A DNA stretch of 64,000 nt from Balanoglossus misakiensis. Taxonomy: Eukaryota > Hemichordata. A program made the translations under genes and the position numbers. Shown one piece after another: positions 56,385 to 64,000 of this stretch. Within the stretch, counting starts at the first letter, position 1, and the number at the start of each line of letters is the position of its first letter. Where the stretch lies: positions 2,294,001 through 2,358,000 of the forward strand of contig CM082581.2 of the NCBI GenBank assembly GCA_040954595.2, written 5' to 3'. Below the pieces are notes generated by a model that worked only from the letters and a program-made list of their open reading frames with translations, was not told the DNA's origin and made no database searches.

Positions 56385-57638
56385 TCATGCACTTATTATA
56401 GGATTCTGTACATTACACAATAGTGCACTTACAGTCCACATTTCATTTACAATATTAAAAAGTGATATAGGGACAACTCTGTCCCAGATATGAAAATTCT
56501 TAACTTTATTAATTGCCCTTTCTACATGTATGCGCTCAGCAGCAATTTTTTGTGTTTCTATAACATCTTCTGCACTCATTCGGTCACGTTTCTCTAGAAA
56601 TGGTGGAATATTCAGAGACACACCTATAGGCCTCAAGAGGTCAGCTATGGTGAATCCCTTGTCTGCCATTACAGAGTCACCGTGGTCAAATGGCATATCC
56701 AGTAACCCTGATCTACATTCAATTTCTCTGTCAGATATGGAGCCAGTATATAAACTGCTGACAAATGTTACAGCTCCACTTGGAGCTATGCCTATTAGCC
56801 CCTTAAGTGTTACATGGTTTTTGTAATTAGACAATAATTGTGAATGTAAAATCAATGAACTGGGCATTTCCACCCTAACTTCTGAACAATCAATTATGAT
56901 GCGGGTACTTGGGTACTTCACTGTAAATGATGCAGGCATGTTTCTTGTGATACTGGCTTTGTCTTGCCAAATATTAAGGTGACCCAGTTTCAAGTAAAGG
57001 TAATTTATCCAAGTTATAAATATTCTGCTTACAGTTGACATTGAAATGTTAAACAGAAATGCCAGGTGACGCTCAAAGAAACCCTGCCTTAAAGGACACA
57101 AAGTAAGAAGAAATTCATCAATTGGCCGTAGGGTCCGAGGGCGACCCATTTTCTTGTCTGCTTGGCTTTTATCAGTATCATGTAATTTATTTGTTGAATT
57201 CCAGTAGTTAATATTTTCTCCCACTTTACCAGGGTCAATAAATTCAAAGACATCCATTAACGCCAGAAAATTTGGAAATCCTGTATAAGATGAAATTACC
57301 TCATCACTCTCTTTCATATTTTCAATGTTGAATTGATTACTTTTCAAATTCTTTATTTCTAAATCCTTTTTAATTAAATCCTCCCTCAATAGTTTTACTT
57401 TTTCTTTAAGCATTTCAATGGTTTTTGCATTTGAAAACTCTACATCAGCAATTTTGTCTCTGGTTTTCAAAAGTAAGTCTTTCAATTTTTTCAAGGAGTT
57501 GCTGTTCATTCCTATGATTTCCAGATGAGATGCCCAGATGTGATTGGTCAACTTCATGACACCCAAGTGTCTGTTGATGAAGTACTTCAGTGCTTCCCAG
57601 CTGACATCTCTCGTGAAGGTCTCCTGTGGCGGAATCAC
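56385..57638 (-). CDS. DDE transposase domain (DDE_Tnp_4/IS5-like)
   Basis: A 417-codon frame. A coiled-coil segment (about residues 48-100, leucine/lysine-rich) comes first, then a helix-turn-helix region (LAFLFNISMSTVSRIFITW, about 192-210), then the RNase-H-like catalytic core: D250 in RIIIDCSEV, D326 in VMADKGFT, and E373 in HVERAINKVK. All three acidic residues are present. It would cut and join the element ends at TA targets. The first 65 codons overlap the THAP frame in a different phase; the true protein is probably THAP plus this domain in one chain, separated by a single-base indel, with a run of six A near 57485 as one possible site. Confidence 0.85.
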   Translation of the reverse strand: MIPPQETFTRDVSWEALKYFINRHLGVMKLTNHIWASHLEIIGMNSNSLKKLKDLLLKTRDKIADVEFSNAKTIEMLKEKVKLLREDLIKKDLEIKNLKSNQFNIENMKESDEVISSYTGFPNFLALMDVFEFIDPGKVGENINYWNSTNKLHDTDKSQADKKMGRPRTLRPIDEFLLTLCPLRQGFFERHLAFLFNISMSTVSRIFITWINYLYLKLGHLNIWQDKASITRNMPASFTVKYPSTRIIIDCSEVRVEMPSSLILHSQLLSNYKNHVTLKGLIGIAPSGAVTFVSSLYTGSISDREIECRSGLLDMPFDHGDSVMADKGFTIADLLRPIGVSLNIPPFLEKRDRMSAEDVIETQKIAAERIHVERAINKVKNFHIWDRVVPISLFNIVNEMWTVSALLCNVQNPIISA

Positions 57639-58023
57639 TTACAGTAGACAATTTACCACTTGGATGCATGCTGTGATTTTCATTTACCTCCATCAAAGTA
57701 TTTTTCTGTGGTGCTGTTCTTGGTGTTTGTAACTTTCGTGCTTGTTTTGTGGATGTCCATTTGAACTGTGATGGTACAGCATTCGGTTTGAGAAAATATT
57801 TATTGGCAAGGGTTCTTGATATGTCCTCATCTGTGAAATGCCTTGAGCAAACCTTTGTGTGATGTGTTATTTTGAAAAATTTTCCTTCATCCCTCTTGAT
57901 TTTTGTTATCCATTGTTTTCTTCGCATTTTATCGTTTGGAAAAGAAAAAAAGGAAATTTTCTCCCCATTCTCTCCTCTGTACCCAGCTCTTGTACAGAAC
58001 GGTACACAACAGTTATGAACCAT
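57445..58023 (-). CDS. THAP DNA-binding domain of the transposase
   Basis: The frame is open from 58041, but the ATG at 58021-58023 is the natural start because THAP domains begin at the protein N-terminus. All THAP residues are there: CCVPFC (zinc Cys pair), KQWI (Trp), KVCSRHF (zinc Cys and His), and AVPSQF (the AVPTIF box). It binds the transposon ends in sequence-specific fashion. A Ser/Thr-rich linker and the start of a coiled coil (LLEKIERLTFENQ) follow, then a TGA. The DDE domain continues in the next frame. Confidence 0.85.
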   Translation of the reverse strand: MVHNCCVPFCTRAGYRGENGEKISFFSFPNDKMRRKQWITKIKRDEGKFFKITHHTKVCSRHFTDEDISRTLANKYFLKPNAVPSQFKWTSTKQARKLQTPRTAPQKNTLMEVNENHSMHPSGKLSTVSDSATGDLHERCQLGSTEVLHQQTLGCHEVDQSHLGISSGNHRNEQQLLEKIERLTFENQRQNC

Positions 58024-58333
58024 GACTGAAAAAAAAAACATTCATTCCATTGAACATGAGCAGTTATCAAAAATTATCATAGAGATCACGGTCACCTTTT
58101 TAGTACTAGTGTACAATCTGACAGTTTTATATTCACAGTCCCTTCGAAACTTTTATTCAGTACTGAAAATGCATACCACAATATCACATTATGGCATAAT
58201 GCCACCTTGAGACTAAATAGTACCACAAATTATAGTTTTATTTACTGTATATCGACTTTTATTTTTTTTTCCGCTGAGTCGATCGAAGTAACAGTTACAC
58301 TAAAACCCAAGTAACCGTATCGCGTGCTCTTTT

Positions 58334-58637
58334 TCGGTCGCTCCAAAAAAAATTTTGAGATCGCAAAAATTGAAAGAAATTCACACTTTTTTTGCTATAA
58401 TATCTCAGAAGCTAAACAAGAAGGTGCTTAAAATATGACTGAAAACAAAAATACAGCTGCGAATTCGAGAAATTCTTACCTTGAAAAAATTTATCGGCAT
58501 CGCCACTTCCGTCAACAAACCGCTGAGCCTGTGTTTACGAGCTGTCATCAACTCATCAGGGGCGTACACCCAGTGGCCTCGCTTTGAGGTCAAATTCATG
58601 ATAGCCACAAGAGGGCGCTAGACTTATGAAACCCGTG
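58334..58637 (-). repeat. Right terminal inverted repeat
   Basis: About 304 bp, the complement of 53536-53830, with small indels (for example an extra GAAAG near 58373 and an extra A in the ACCTTGAAAAAATT run). Confidence 0.9.
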
Positions 58638-58639
58638 TA

Positions 58640-58985
58640 TGATTTGACTGCATTGATTTCTTCATGTAAAAGGCCCGTCCTTAAAACAACCCATGAAAAT
58701 ATTCCCTCATGATCTTCTGATAAAATTTTCCGAATAATTACATATGGCAAGCCATCACACCTGATTATAACCCATTCCATATATGTACAATAATCTCCAC
58801 TGCCCTCGTCATAATTAAAATATTGTTTGATTTTTGCAAGTTTACCAATGTGATTAAGAATTTCTTTCACTGATTTGAAACAATTAGGATTTATAAAAAT
58901 AGGAGACATAACATAAATATTTGCTTTATTTGCTTGTTTTGGGGGCTTTTTAACAATTCTGGAAGTTTACTTTCCCATGTGAGCA
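58640..58985 (-). pseudogene. Exon of the unknown gene, right of the transposon
   Basis: The minus-strand frame reads KANIYVMSPIFINPNCFKSV, KEILNHIGKLAKIKQYFNYD, YMEWVIIRCDGLPYVIIRKI, and FSWVVLRTGLLHEEINAVKS, at which point the transposon begins. An in-frame TAA is at 58967-58969. Together with 52681-53533 it forms one continuous frame across the insertion once the duplicated TA is counted once. Confidence 0.65.
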
Positions 58986-59325
58986 ACCTTTACTTCACCA
59001 ACACACTCATGCAAAATGGTTCCCTTCGAATGCCACAACCTCGACACTTAGCAATTCTCGATTTGCCCTTCGTGTGGGTGAAACCACACTTGGGGCAAAT
59101 CTCGACGCTGTCAGTCTGTTGTTTTTGTTGTAAGTATGTGTCAATAGAGTCAGTCTGTGGTGCATTTTCTACATTGATAGTGGCTACAGAAGATAAAATT
59201 AAATCATCAACATAAGAAGCAATGGACTCTTTGACAACTGAATCAAACTCATCATACTTGCTGCCCTCTGTATTGGAAACATCTGTCTCTGAAACCTTCT
59301 GCCACTGACTTGGCTTCAACCCAGA
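58986..59325 (-). pseudogene. Zinc-ribbon-like exon of the unknown gene
   Basis: A 109-codon frame: an acidic/serine-rich segment, then QTDSVEICPKCGFTHTKG, SRIAKCRGCGIRREPFC. CPKCG...CRGCG is a two-knuckle zinc ribbon. It ends LVK before TAA and is one base out of phase with the following stretch (58985 downwards), so a frameshift or short intron separates them. Its function is unknown. Confidence 0.55.
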
Positions 59326-59413
59326 ATCATATTGCAGTGATGATTCTGGGTCCAGCTGAGAAGCAATAATGTTAGTAAAATATCCAAAGTAACTGAATTA
59401 CCATTTCTGTTAA

Positions 59414-60032
59414 AGGGGAAATCCGCTGTAGCTGATTTCTACATAATTTGGTAGCTTTGATGTCTCTCTTTCAGAAAAAAACATATTCGCCATGTATAGG
59501 TCGCGTGATTTTTTACAAAATCTAGGGAAAGTTGGCAAAATTTCCAATATGGCGTTTACTGTAATTTGAATCATGGGAAAAAAAGCGCCAGGACCAACTT
59601 CCGCCCACCATGGTGTGGGTGATACCATTCTCCGATTGGTGTCACTGGGCGACAGACTAGGCGTATTTTCATAGCTATTGTTCGTTCTTTGCATCAGTTG
59701 ATAAACAATCATCAGCAACGTCGAAAATTTGTCATCTATTGACAGTTTTCATGAGCTATAACCCAAGAAAAATATGCAAATACGCCTAGCTTGTGACACA
59801 GTGACACCAATCGGAAAATGGTATCACCCACACCAAGGTGGGCGGAAGTTGGTCCTGGCGCTTTTTTTCCCATGATTCAAATTACAGTAAACGCCATATT
59901 GGAAATTCTGCCAACTTTCCCTAGATTTTGTAAAAAATCGTGCGACCTATACATGGCGAATATGTTTTTTTCTGAAAGAGAGACATCAAAGCTACCAAAT
60001 TATGTAGAAATCAGCTACAGCGGATTTCCCCT
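59414..60032. mobile_element. TTAA-flanked MITE, complete copy
   Basis: A 619-bp element begins AGGGGAAATCCGCTGTAGC and ends with the complement, flanked by TTAA at 59410-59413 and 60033-60036. The inverted repeats run for roughly 250 bp each, leaving a small centre. A truncated sibling lies at 10074-10560. It inserted in an intron of the unknown minus-strand gene. Confidence 0.85.
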
Positions 60033-60086
60033 TTAATGTAATTTTTAGAAAGATGTTGTTCATTATCAAAAGAAAATTCAACTCAC

Positions 60087-60400
60087 CCCTCAGGTGCATC
60101 TGGAAAATCAAAATTACCTTTGAAAAGAATATTGTTAATGACATCATAACATGGGCCTGCTGTTACGTGGCCCATGAGATCAACTGCCAGGCGACTTCTG
60201 GTCAAACTAAATAAAATAACTTGAATTGCAGAAATAAAACTACTCACAAACTTAGGATTCCTGGCAGTATAAAGAAGTTCAACGGCATGGGCAAGATATT
60301 GAGTGTTATTTTGGATTCCAGTATTTGGCATACAAATCTCCTCAAGAAGGAAACCAAGACAAGATTCCATTATGACAATAGATAAGGTAAATCTATGTCT
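60087..60400 (-). pseudogene. Upstream exon of the unknown gene
   Basis: The frame reads MESCLGFLLEEICMPNTGIQ, NTQYLAHAVELLYTARNPKF, then AGPCYDVINNILFKGNFDFP to a GTGAGT donor (minus strand, 60081-60086). The acceptor is uncertain. Helical composition suggests an all-alpha segment. It belongs with 58640-59325 by strand and spacing. Confidence 0.5.
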
Positions 60401-60421
60401 GATAAATTTTGAACAGACTAC

Positions 60422-60591
60422 CTGTCTTGGTTTTGGCAGAGGAGATCTGCATGCCTGTAAATTTCTAAATTTTCTAATTTCCCAATTTCCCTTACAGCTT
60501 CCACCCTCTCTTCCCTTGTATTAACCTCCCCCCCGATTTCCCTTTTCAGTCTCTCAATTTCTTCCTCCAACTCTTTTATTTTCTCTTTGTC
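60422..60591 (-). pseudogene. Coiled-coil exon of the unknown gene
   Basis: After TTATTTTCAG the exon reads DKEKIKELEEEIERLKREIG, then EERVEAVREIGKLENLEIYR, a clear coiled coil, and ends CAAGACAG before GTAGTC. Only about 30 bases separate it from the next open segment, too little for an intron, so the exon structure here is disturbed or an exon is missed. Confidence 0.5.
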
Positions 60592-60919
60592 CTGAAAATA
60601 AAATAAAATACACATGTTATTCAGAAATGCCATTTTGATCATTTCAAGGCCCAAACTGACAGCATTTTCTTTGCATTGATTGTAGACCATTTCAATTACC
60701 TTGCTTCTGTCTTTCTCTTCGCCAGTCTTCTTTTGATTTTTTTTTCATGTTCACACTCCTCAAATAAATGCAACAGTTTTAAAACATTAAATTATTATTC
60801 GCTCATGTAAGTAAGACCAGTAGAACAATTTTAATTAATTCTGAATAGAAAAAAATTGTTACTGACAACTGGACAAAAAACTACTTAATCTGTAGTGTAT
60901 TATTTGAACATGATTACCT

Positions 60920-61067
60920 TTATTTTATTTTCATCCAAATCAAGTCACAACAAACTGTCCTTGTAACTTTTATACTCATGTGTATCACTACAATTTCATT
61001 TAATCTCTATATTATAAAAGTACAAGGAGAGTTTGTTGTGACTTGATTTGGATGAAAATAAAATAAA
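60920..61067. repeat. Inverted repeat with roughly 50-bp arms
   Basis: The arm containing TCATCCAAATCAAGTCACAA (60931-60950) pairs with its exact complement near 61036-61055. The arms continue about 15 bases each way, with a loop of about 45 bases. A small MITE-like palindrome. Confidence 0.75.
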
Positions 61068-61078
61068 CATCTTCGACA

Positions 61079-61339
61079 AAGCTTCAAAAATTAAGCTTGT
61101 TTAAAGGTTTGTTTAGTAAAGCATTGTTGAATTTTTTTCACCAAGCTTTGAAGACGCTTGGCCAAAGATTGGAATTATAAGGTTTCTCAAAGGTCAGTAC
61201 AGCTTAGGTTCAACTAAGGCTAGTAATAAGAAGCTTCAGCGAAGGTTGGCACACGACACGACCCCTTCAGCAAAGGTCGGCACGCAAACTCTTGTAGCAA
61301 GCTTCAGCACAAAGCTTTTTGCAACATTGTTCCAAGCTT
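61079..61339. other. AAGCTT-rich stretch upstream of the plus-strand gene
   Basis: AAGCTT occurs at 61079, 61093, 61143, 61231, 61299, 61312 and 61334. A phrase like CAGC-AAGGT-GGCAC-C is repeated near 61236 and 61268. A degenerate repeat between two divergent genes; whether it acts as a promoter is unknown. Confidence 0.4.
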
Positions 61340-61618
61340 AGTCCAAGGTACTGCACAATCGCGTGAGTAGAAGGTGCCAAATACAGGCGTTGCATGTATG
61401 ATAAGGCTGGGCAAATTCAAAATTATGTTTGACGTCAGCGCGCGCCTAGGTTTACGAGAAATTTCGCAAATACAAACAAATATGCAAATGAGGTCGAACG
61501 GGGTCATTGATGTCATATGTCTGTTCGTCTCACTGTGTCCTATCGACCGTGGTTGTTGCATGACGAGAACGTGTCGTCTGTAGGTTTCAAAGTCGCCTGT
61601 GGGTAAAATTGGAGAAAG

Positions 61619-62074
61619 ATGGCAAAAGATGTTCATAAAACGAGAGTACGCGAAATTATAAGTTGCAGAGTTACACAGAACAAGAAGGTGGCAATAGATT
61701 GGTATGCCTTCGAAGTCAGTCCAAATGACAGCTTCGCTGCGCTGTACAAAGGGCTAGTTCTCCTTAGTCAGACTAAACACGATCGGTTCAAAACAAAAAT
61801 TGCAAAAGATGGCAGAACGTCTTGTTACCTGTTACAGTCGGAAAAATGTGGTGAAGGTGAGAAGATAGAGGTGTGTCCACGATTGTCTATCGCAAAAACG
61901 TGTGATCGGTTCCACAAGTATTACATTCTTTTTGATGTAAAATCAAAAGGAGACGAAAATACCAACGCTGACGTAGTGCAAACTCAGAAAGATGTTTATA
62001 GACCAGTCAGAATTATGGAGGTACCTCCATGGTCAGAATGAAAGGTGATTTCAAGGCTGTCCATGTGATCCAAG
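61619..62074 (+). CDS. Unknown gene, exon 1
   Basis: ATG at 61619 in a good context (AAGATGGC). The frame runs MAKDVHKTRVREIISCRVTQ, then WYAFEVSPNDSFAALYKGLV, FHKYYILFDVKSKGDENT, and stops with TGA at 62039-62041 after EVPPWSE. A donor (CCAAG-GTTAGT) lies at 62074; splicing there to exon 2 works in frame only if reading has switched phase before the TGA, so a small indel or an unseen splice is likely. No known domain is recognised. Many lysines and no signal peptide suggest an intracellular protein. Confidence 0.55.
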
Positions 62075-62406
62075 GTTAGTAAAACATTATTTTATTTACA
62101 ATTTTGTTGTATGTCAGTGAATAAATGTTGTGTATGACCATACTGCAGCCCAGAACAAGTTGTCTGAGCCAATTTGTTGCATTCCACATATAGACTGAAA
62201 ACAAATTTGCTAAAATAAATTTTGTTTGAGTAGAATTACAAACTCTGATTTTTGTATCATTTAGTAGCACAGAACTTGGCACTATTCTGTTATAACTCTA
62301 CAGCTTTGCCTTCTGTAGTGTTGGCCTAAGTAAGTACAGTTTATGCTGTAGTACCTGTAAAGTCATGTAAACATCCATTTAATTTATACTTTTTTCTTTG
62401 CAAAAG

Positions 62407-62594
62407 ATCCTGTTCCGGATGAAAGTGGGGACCACTTTGAAAGGTTTACAGAAGTCCAAGGCAGACCAACACGTGAAATTAATTGCCCCAGCAGAAAAGG
62501 ACTGGTACTTGATGCAGAAAACATCAACTTCAGGCTGAGTGGTGAAAAGTTGGAGCTGTGGACTGGTGCCCTGCATAGATTGCAAAAAGCCCGG
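62407..62594 (+). CDS. Unknown gene, exon 2
   Basis: The acceptor CTTTGCAAAAG and donor CCCGG-GTATGG are intact. It encodes DPVPDESGDHFERFTEVQGR, then LVLDAENINFRLSGEKLELW and LHRLQKAR. It joins exon 3 exactly in phase 0. Family unknown. Confidence 0.65.
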
Positions 62595-62863
62595 GTATGG
62601 TAAAGCATTGTATACAGTACTATATTGGACATTTTAATATCCATTGTAAATTGGATATTCCTTTCTCATTTGTCAATTTACCACACTGCAAGCCATACAA
62701 TGTAGTAAATAATGTGTATTGTGAAAAAGTGAAGAGAAAGGGACTGAACCTCGTACACTGAGACATTAACAGTGTCTTGTTATGTGTTTTCTATGTATAT
62801 GTACATGTATATTAAAAAATTAATACAACTAAGACTTCTCTGTTTTTTATTTCTCTTTGATAG

Positions 62864-63016
62864 GTGTATTTATCTGCAAAGAGGCTTGATTCACAGCAAA
62901 AAAAACAGCAACTTCAGGTATTCCTAGATGATGGTCTTTATACCTGTGGCGGGGTACTAGTAAAACCAAGTCATCCTCTCTATGGAACGTGTGTTGTGAG
63001 CCAGAATCAGAGTTAA
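62864..63016 (+). CDS. Unknown gene, exon 3 (terminal)
   Basis: After CTTTGATAG the frame reads VYLSAKRLDSQQKKQQLQVF, then LDDGLYTCGGVLVKPSHPLY and ends CVVSQNQS before TAA at 63014-63016. The coding signal and exact splice phase with exon 2 support a real gene. Confidence 0.65.
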   Translation: MYLSAKRLDSQQKKQQLQVFLDDGLYTCGGVLVKPSHPLYGTCVVSQNQS

Positions 63017-63169
63017 ATTTGTTAAATTTTCAACTGTTAAATTTTCAACAGTTCCACTTCGCCAGAAAATGTTGTGTTTTGACTGTTTTCATGAGCAAGT
63101 TGTACAGAACTGATGGACTTCATCAAATGGAAATTGTGACTGTCAAAATGTTTGGCTGAAACTTTTTTC

Positions 63170-63175
63170 AATAAA
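63170..63175 (+). terminator. Polyadenylation signal AATAAA
   Basis: It lies 150 bases after the stop of the three-exon gene. Confidence 0.6.
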
Positions 63176-64000
63176 ATTGTTCAACTGATATATGCGTATG
63201 TGCATTAATATTGAATTTACTGTTTACTCAGTATCTTTGAACGTGACACTGTTAACGTCTGTGGAATAATTTAGATGTAAAATATGTTTAAAGTTTAAGG
63301 ACAAGGGTTTTCTTCAATGGATATTTGCTTTCAATTTAATAATATCTCATTTGAATATTTTGGAATATATAATTAGTTTGTTTTGTTGACCACCCCCCCC
63401 CCCCCTCATAGGTTTTAGGGTCTTGGGGTGACGTCAAACATAGTTTTGAATTTGCGCAGCCTAATAGAGAGGTTCGTTATACGCGAACGTGAACGCGCAA
63501 CGTCACGAATTTCTGTTATGACGTCATCAAGTTTTGTGTAAAGTTTGACGTTCACATAAAAGACTTCACGTTTTTACATGGAGATAGATGTTTTCACGTT
63601 AGTTGCGAACGTGAAAAGTTATTCTCATTTTGGGCAACAAAAATTCATATTATCTACGAAATATGTGTATGCCTTGTTAGCTTGAAATCTCATAATGACA
63701 AACGAAAACGCATTTATTTCTTTTTAGTCATTTTATGTGAAATTTGGTCATCAATTTGTAATGTCGCCCGACAGTTGAATCCCTAGTTGCAGTGCAGCGA
63801 CGCGGAATAATGATGTACACGCTCAAAATTCGAATACAGAGTGCGCGTTCCACACAAACAGACGTTGACGTAAAGCCAAATTCTTTTCCATAGAGAGGTT
63901 TAGTTACACGTAAATACGCGTAGGTCTGATGGCAGGCAGTGGCGTTCGCGTATGCGTAGTGACGCGTGAATTTTGCAGTTTAGTTGTCCGTTTTGAACAG
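63176..64000. other. CpG-richer end of the window, no gene seen
   Basis: It contains a poly-C run near 63395, many ACGCG/ACGTG/ACGTCA motifs from 63430 on, and TAGAGAGGTT at 63465 and again at 63891. It may be a promoter or repeat of a gene beyond the edge. Confidence 0.3.

Larger units (their letters stand above)
53536..58637. mobile_element. ISL2EU-type DNA transposon, near-complete autonomous copy
   Basis: A 5102-bp element starts CACGGGTTTC, ends with the complement, and is flanked by TA (53534-53535, 58638-58639). It has long terminal inverted repeats and two convergent genes: SWIM zinc finger plus YqaJ-type nuclease (plus strand) and THAP plus DDE transposase (minus strand). TA duplications together with a THAP/IS5-like transposase and a YqaJ-type nuclease are the features I know for the ISL2EU group of the PIF-Harbinger/IS5 superfamily. 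All catalytic residues I looked for are present, but each gene has one frame break, so it is recently dead or affected by sequence errors. Confidence 0.85.

Noticed and set aside
59410-60036. Frames of 72-102 codons in the MITE arms (also at 9995-10552)
   Set aside because: They are created by the inverted repeats and recur in every copy of the MITE without any domain.

Overview
This is an AT-rich window from an invertebrate animal genome, probably marine. The evidence is spliced GT-AG genes encoding ankyrin-repeat and C-type-lectin-domain proteins, AATAAA polyadenylation signals, and many kinds of animal mobile element (Jockey/CR1-like and L2-like LINEs, a Gypsy LTR element with a chromodomain, THAP/YqaJ DNA transposons, TTAA and pogo-type MITEs). 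I cannot name the species from the sequence alone.

Layout. 1-9.2 kb: the 3' end of a LINE has landed beside an ankyrin-repeat gene on the minus strand, with five phase-0 exons visible, three of them tandem duplicates. 9.2-15 kb: MITEs, hairpins and old LINE scraps. 15-28.5 kb: three copies of one LINE family on the minus strand. Copy 2 still has ORF1, endonuclease and reverse transcriptase, but a palindromic element interrupts it. A 146-bp tandem repeat follows. 29-35.4 kb: a C-type lectin-like membrane protein gene on the plus strand. Its large intron holds a roughly 2.7-kb foldback element whose arms are arrays of 69-bp units rich in GGAAATTTCC.

38.3-41.1 kb: a 528-bp tandem repeat of about five copies. 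41.1-48.1 kb: a nest of Gypsy fragments. One junction joins integrase to reverse transcriptase and a second joins reverse transcriptase to integrase in the opposite orientation, the reciprocal signature of an inversion. A 1.9-kb DNA transposon with 5-bp target duplications interrupts the inverted piece. 48.1-49.2 kb: an L2-like LINE fragment.

52.4-60.6 kb: a decayed minus-strand gene of unknown family is split by a 5.1-kb DNA transposon (53536-58637). The transposon has about 300-bp terminal inverted repeats, a TA target duplication, and two convergent genes: a SWIM zinc-finger/YqaJ-type nuclease, and a THAP-domain DDE transposase. This matches the ISL2EU branch of the IS5/PIF-Harbinger transposons. 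Catalytic residues are present in both genes, but each also shows one reading-frame break. 61.6-63.2 kb: a three-exon plus-strand gene of unknown function.

The most interesting items are the near-complete ISL2EU element with its GC-AG intron, the foldback element in the lectin gene, and the reciprocal Gypsy inversion.
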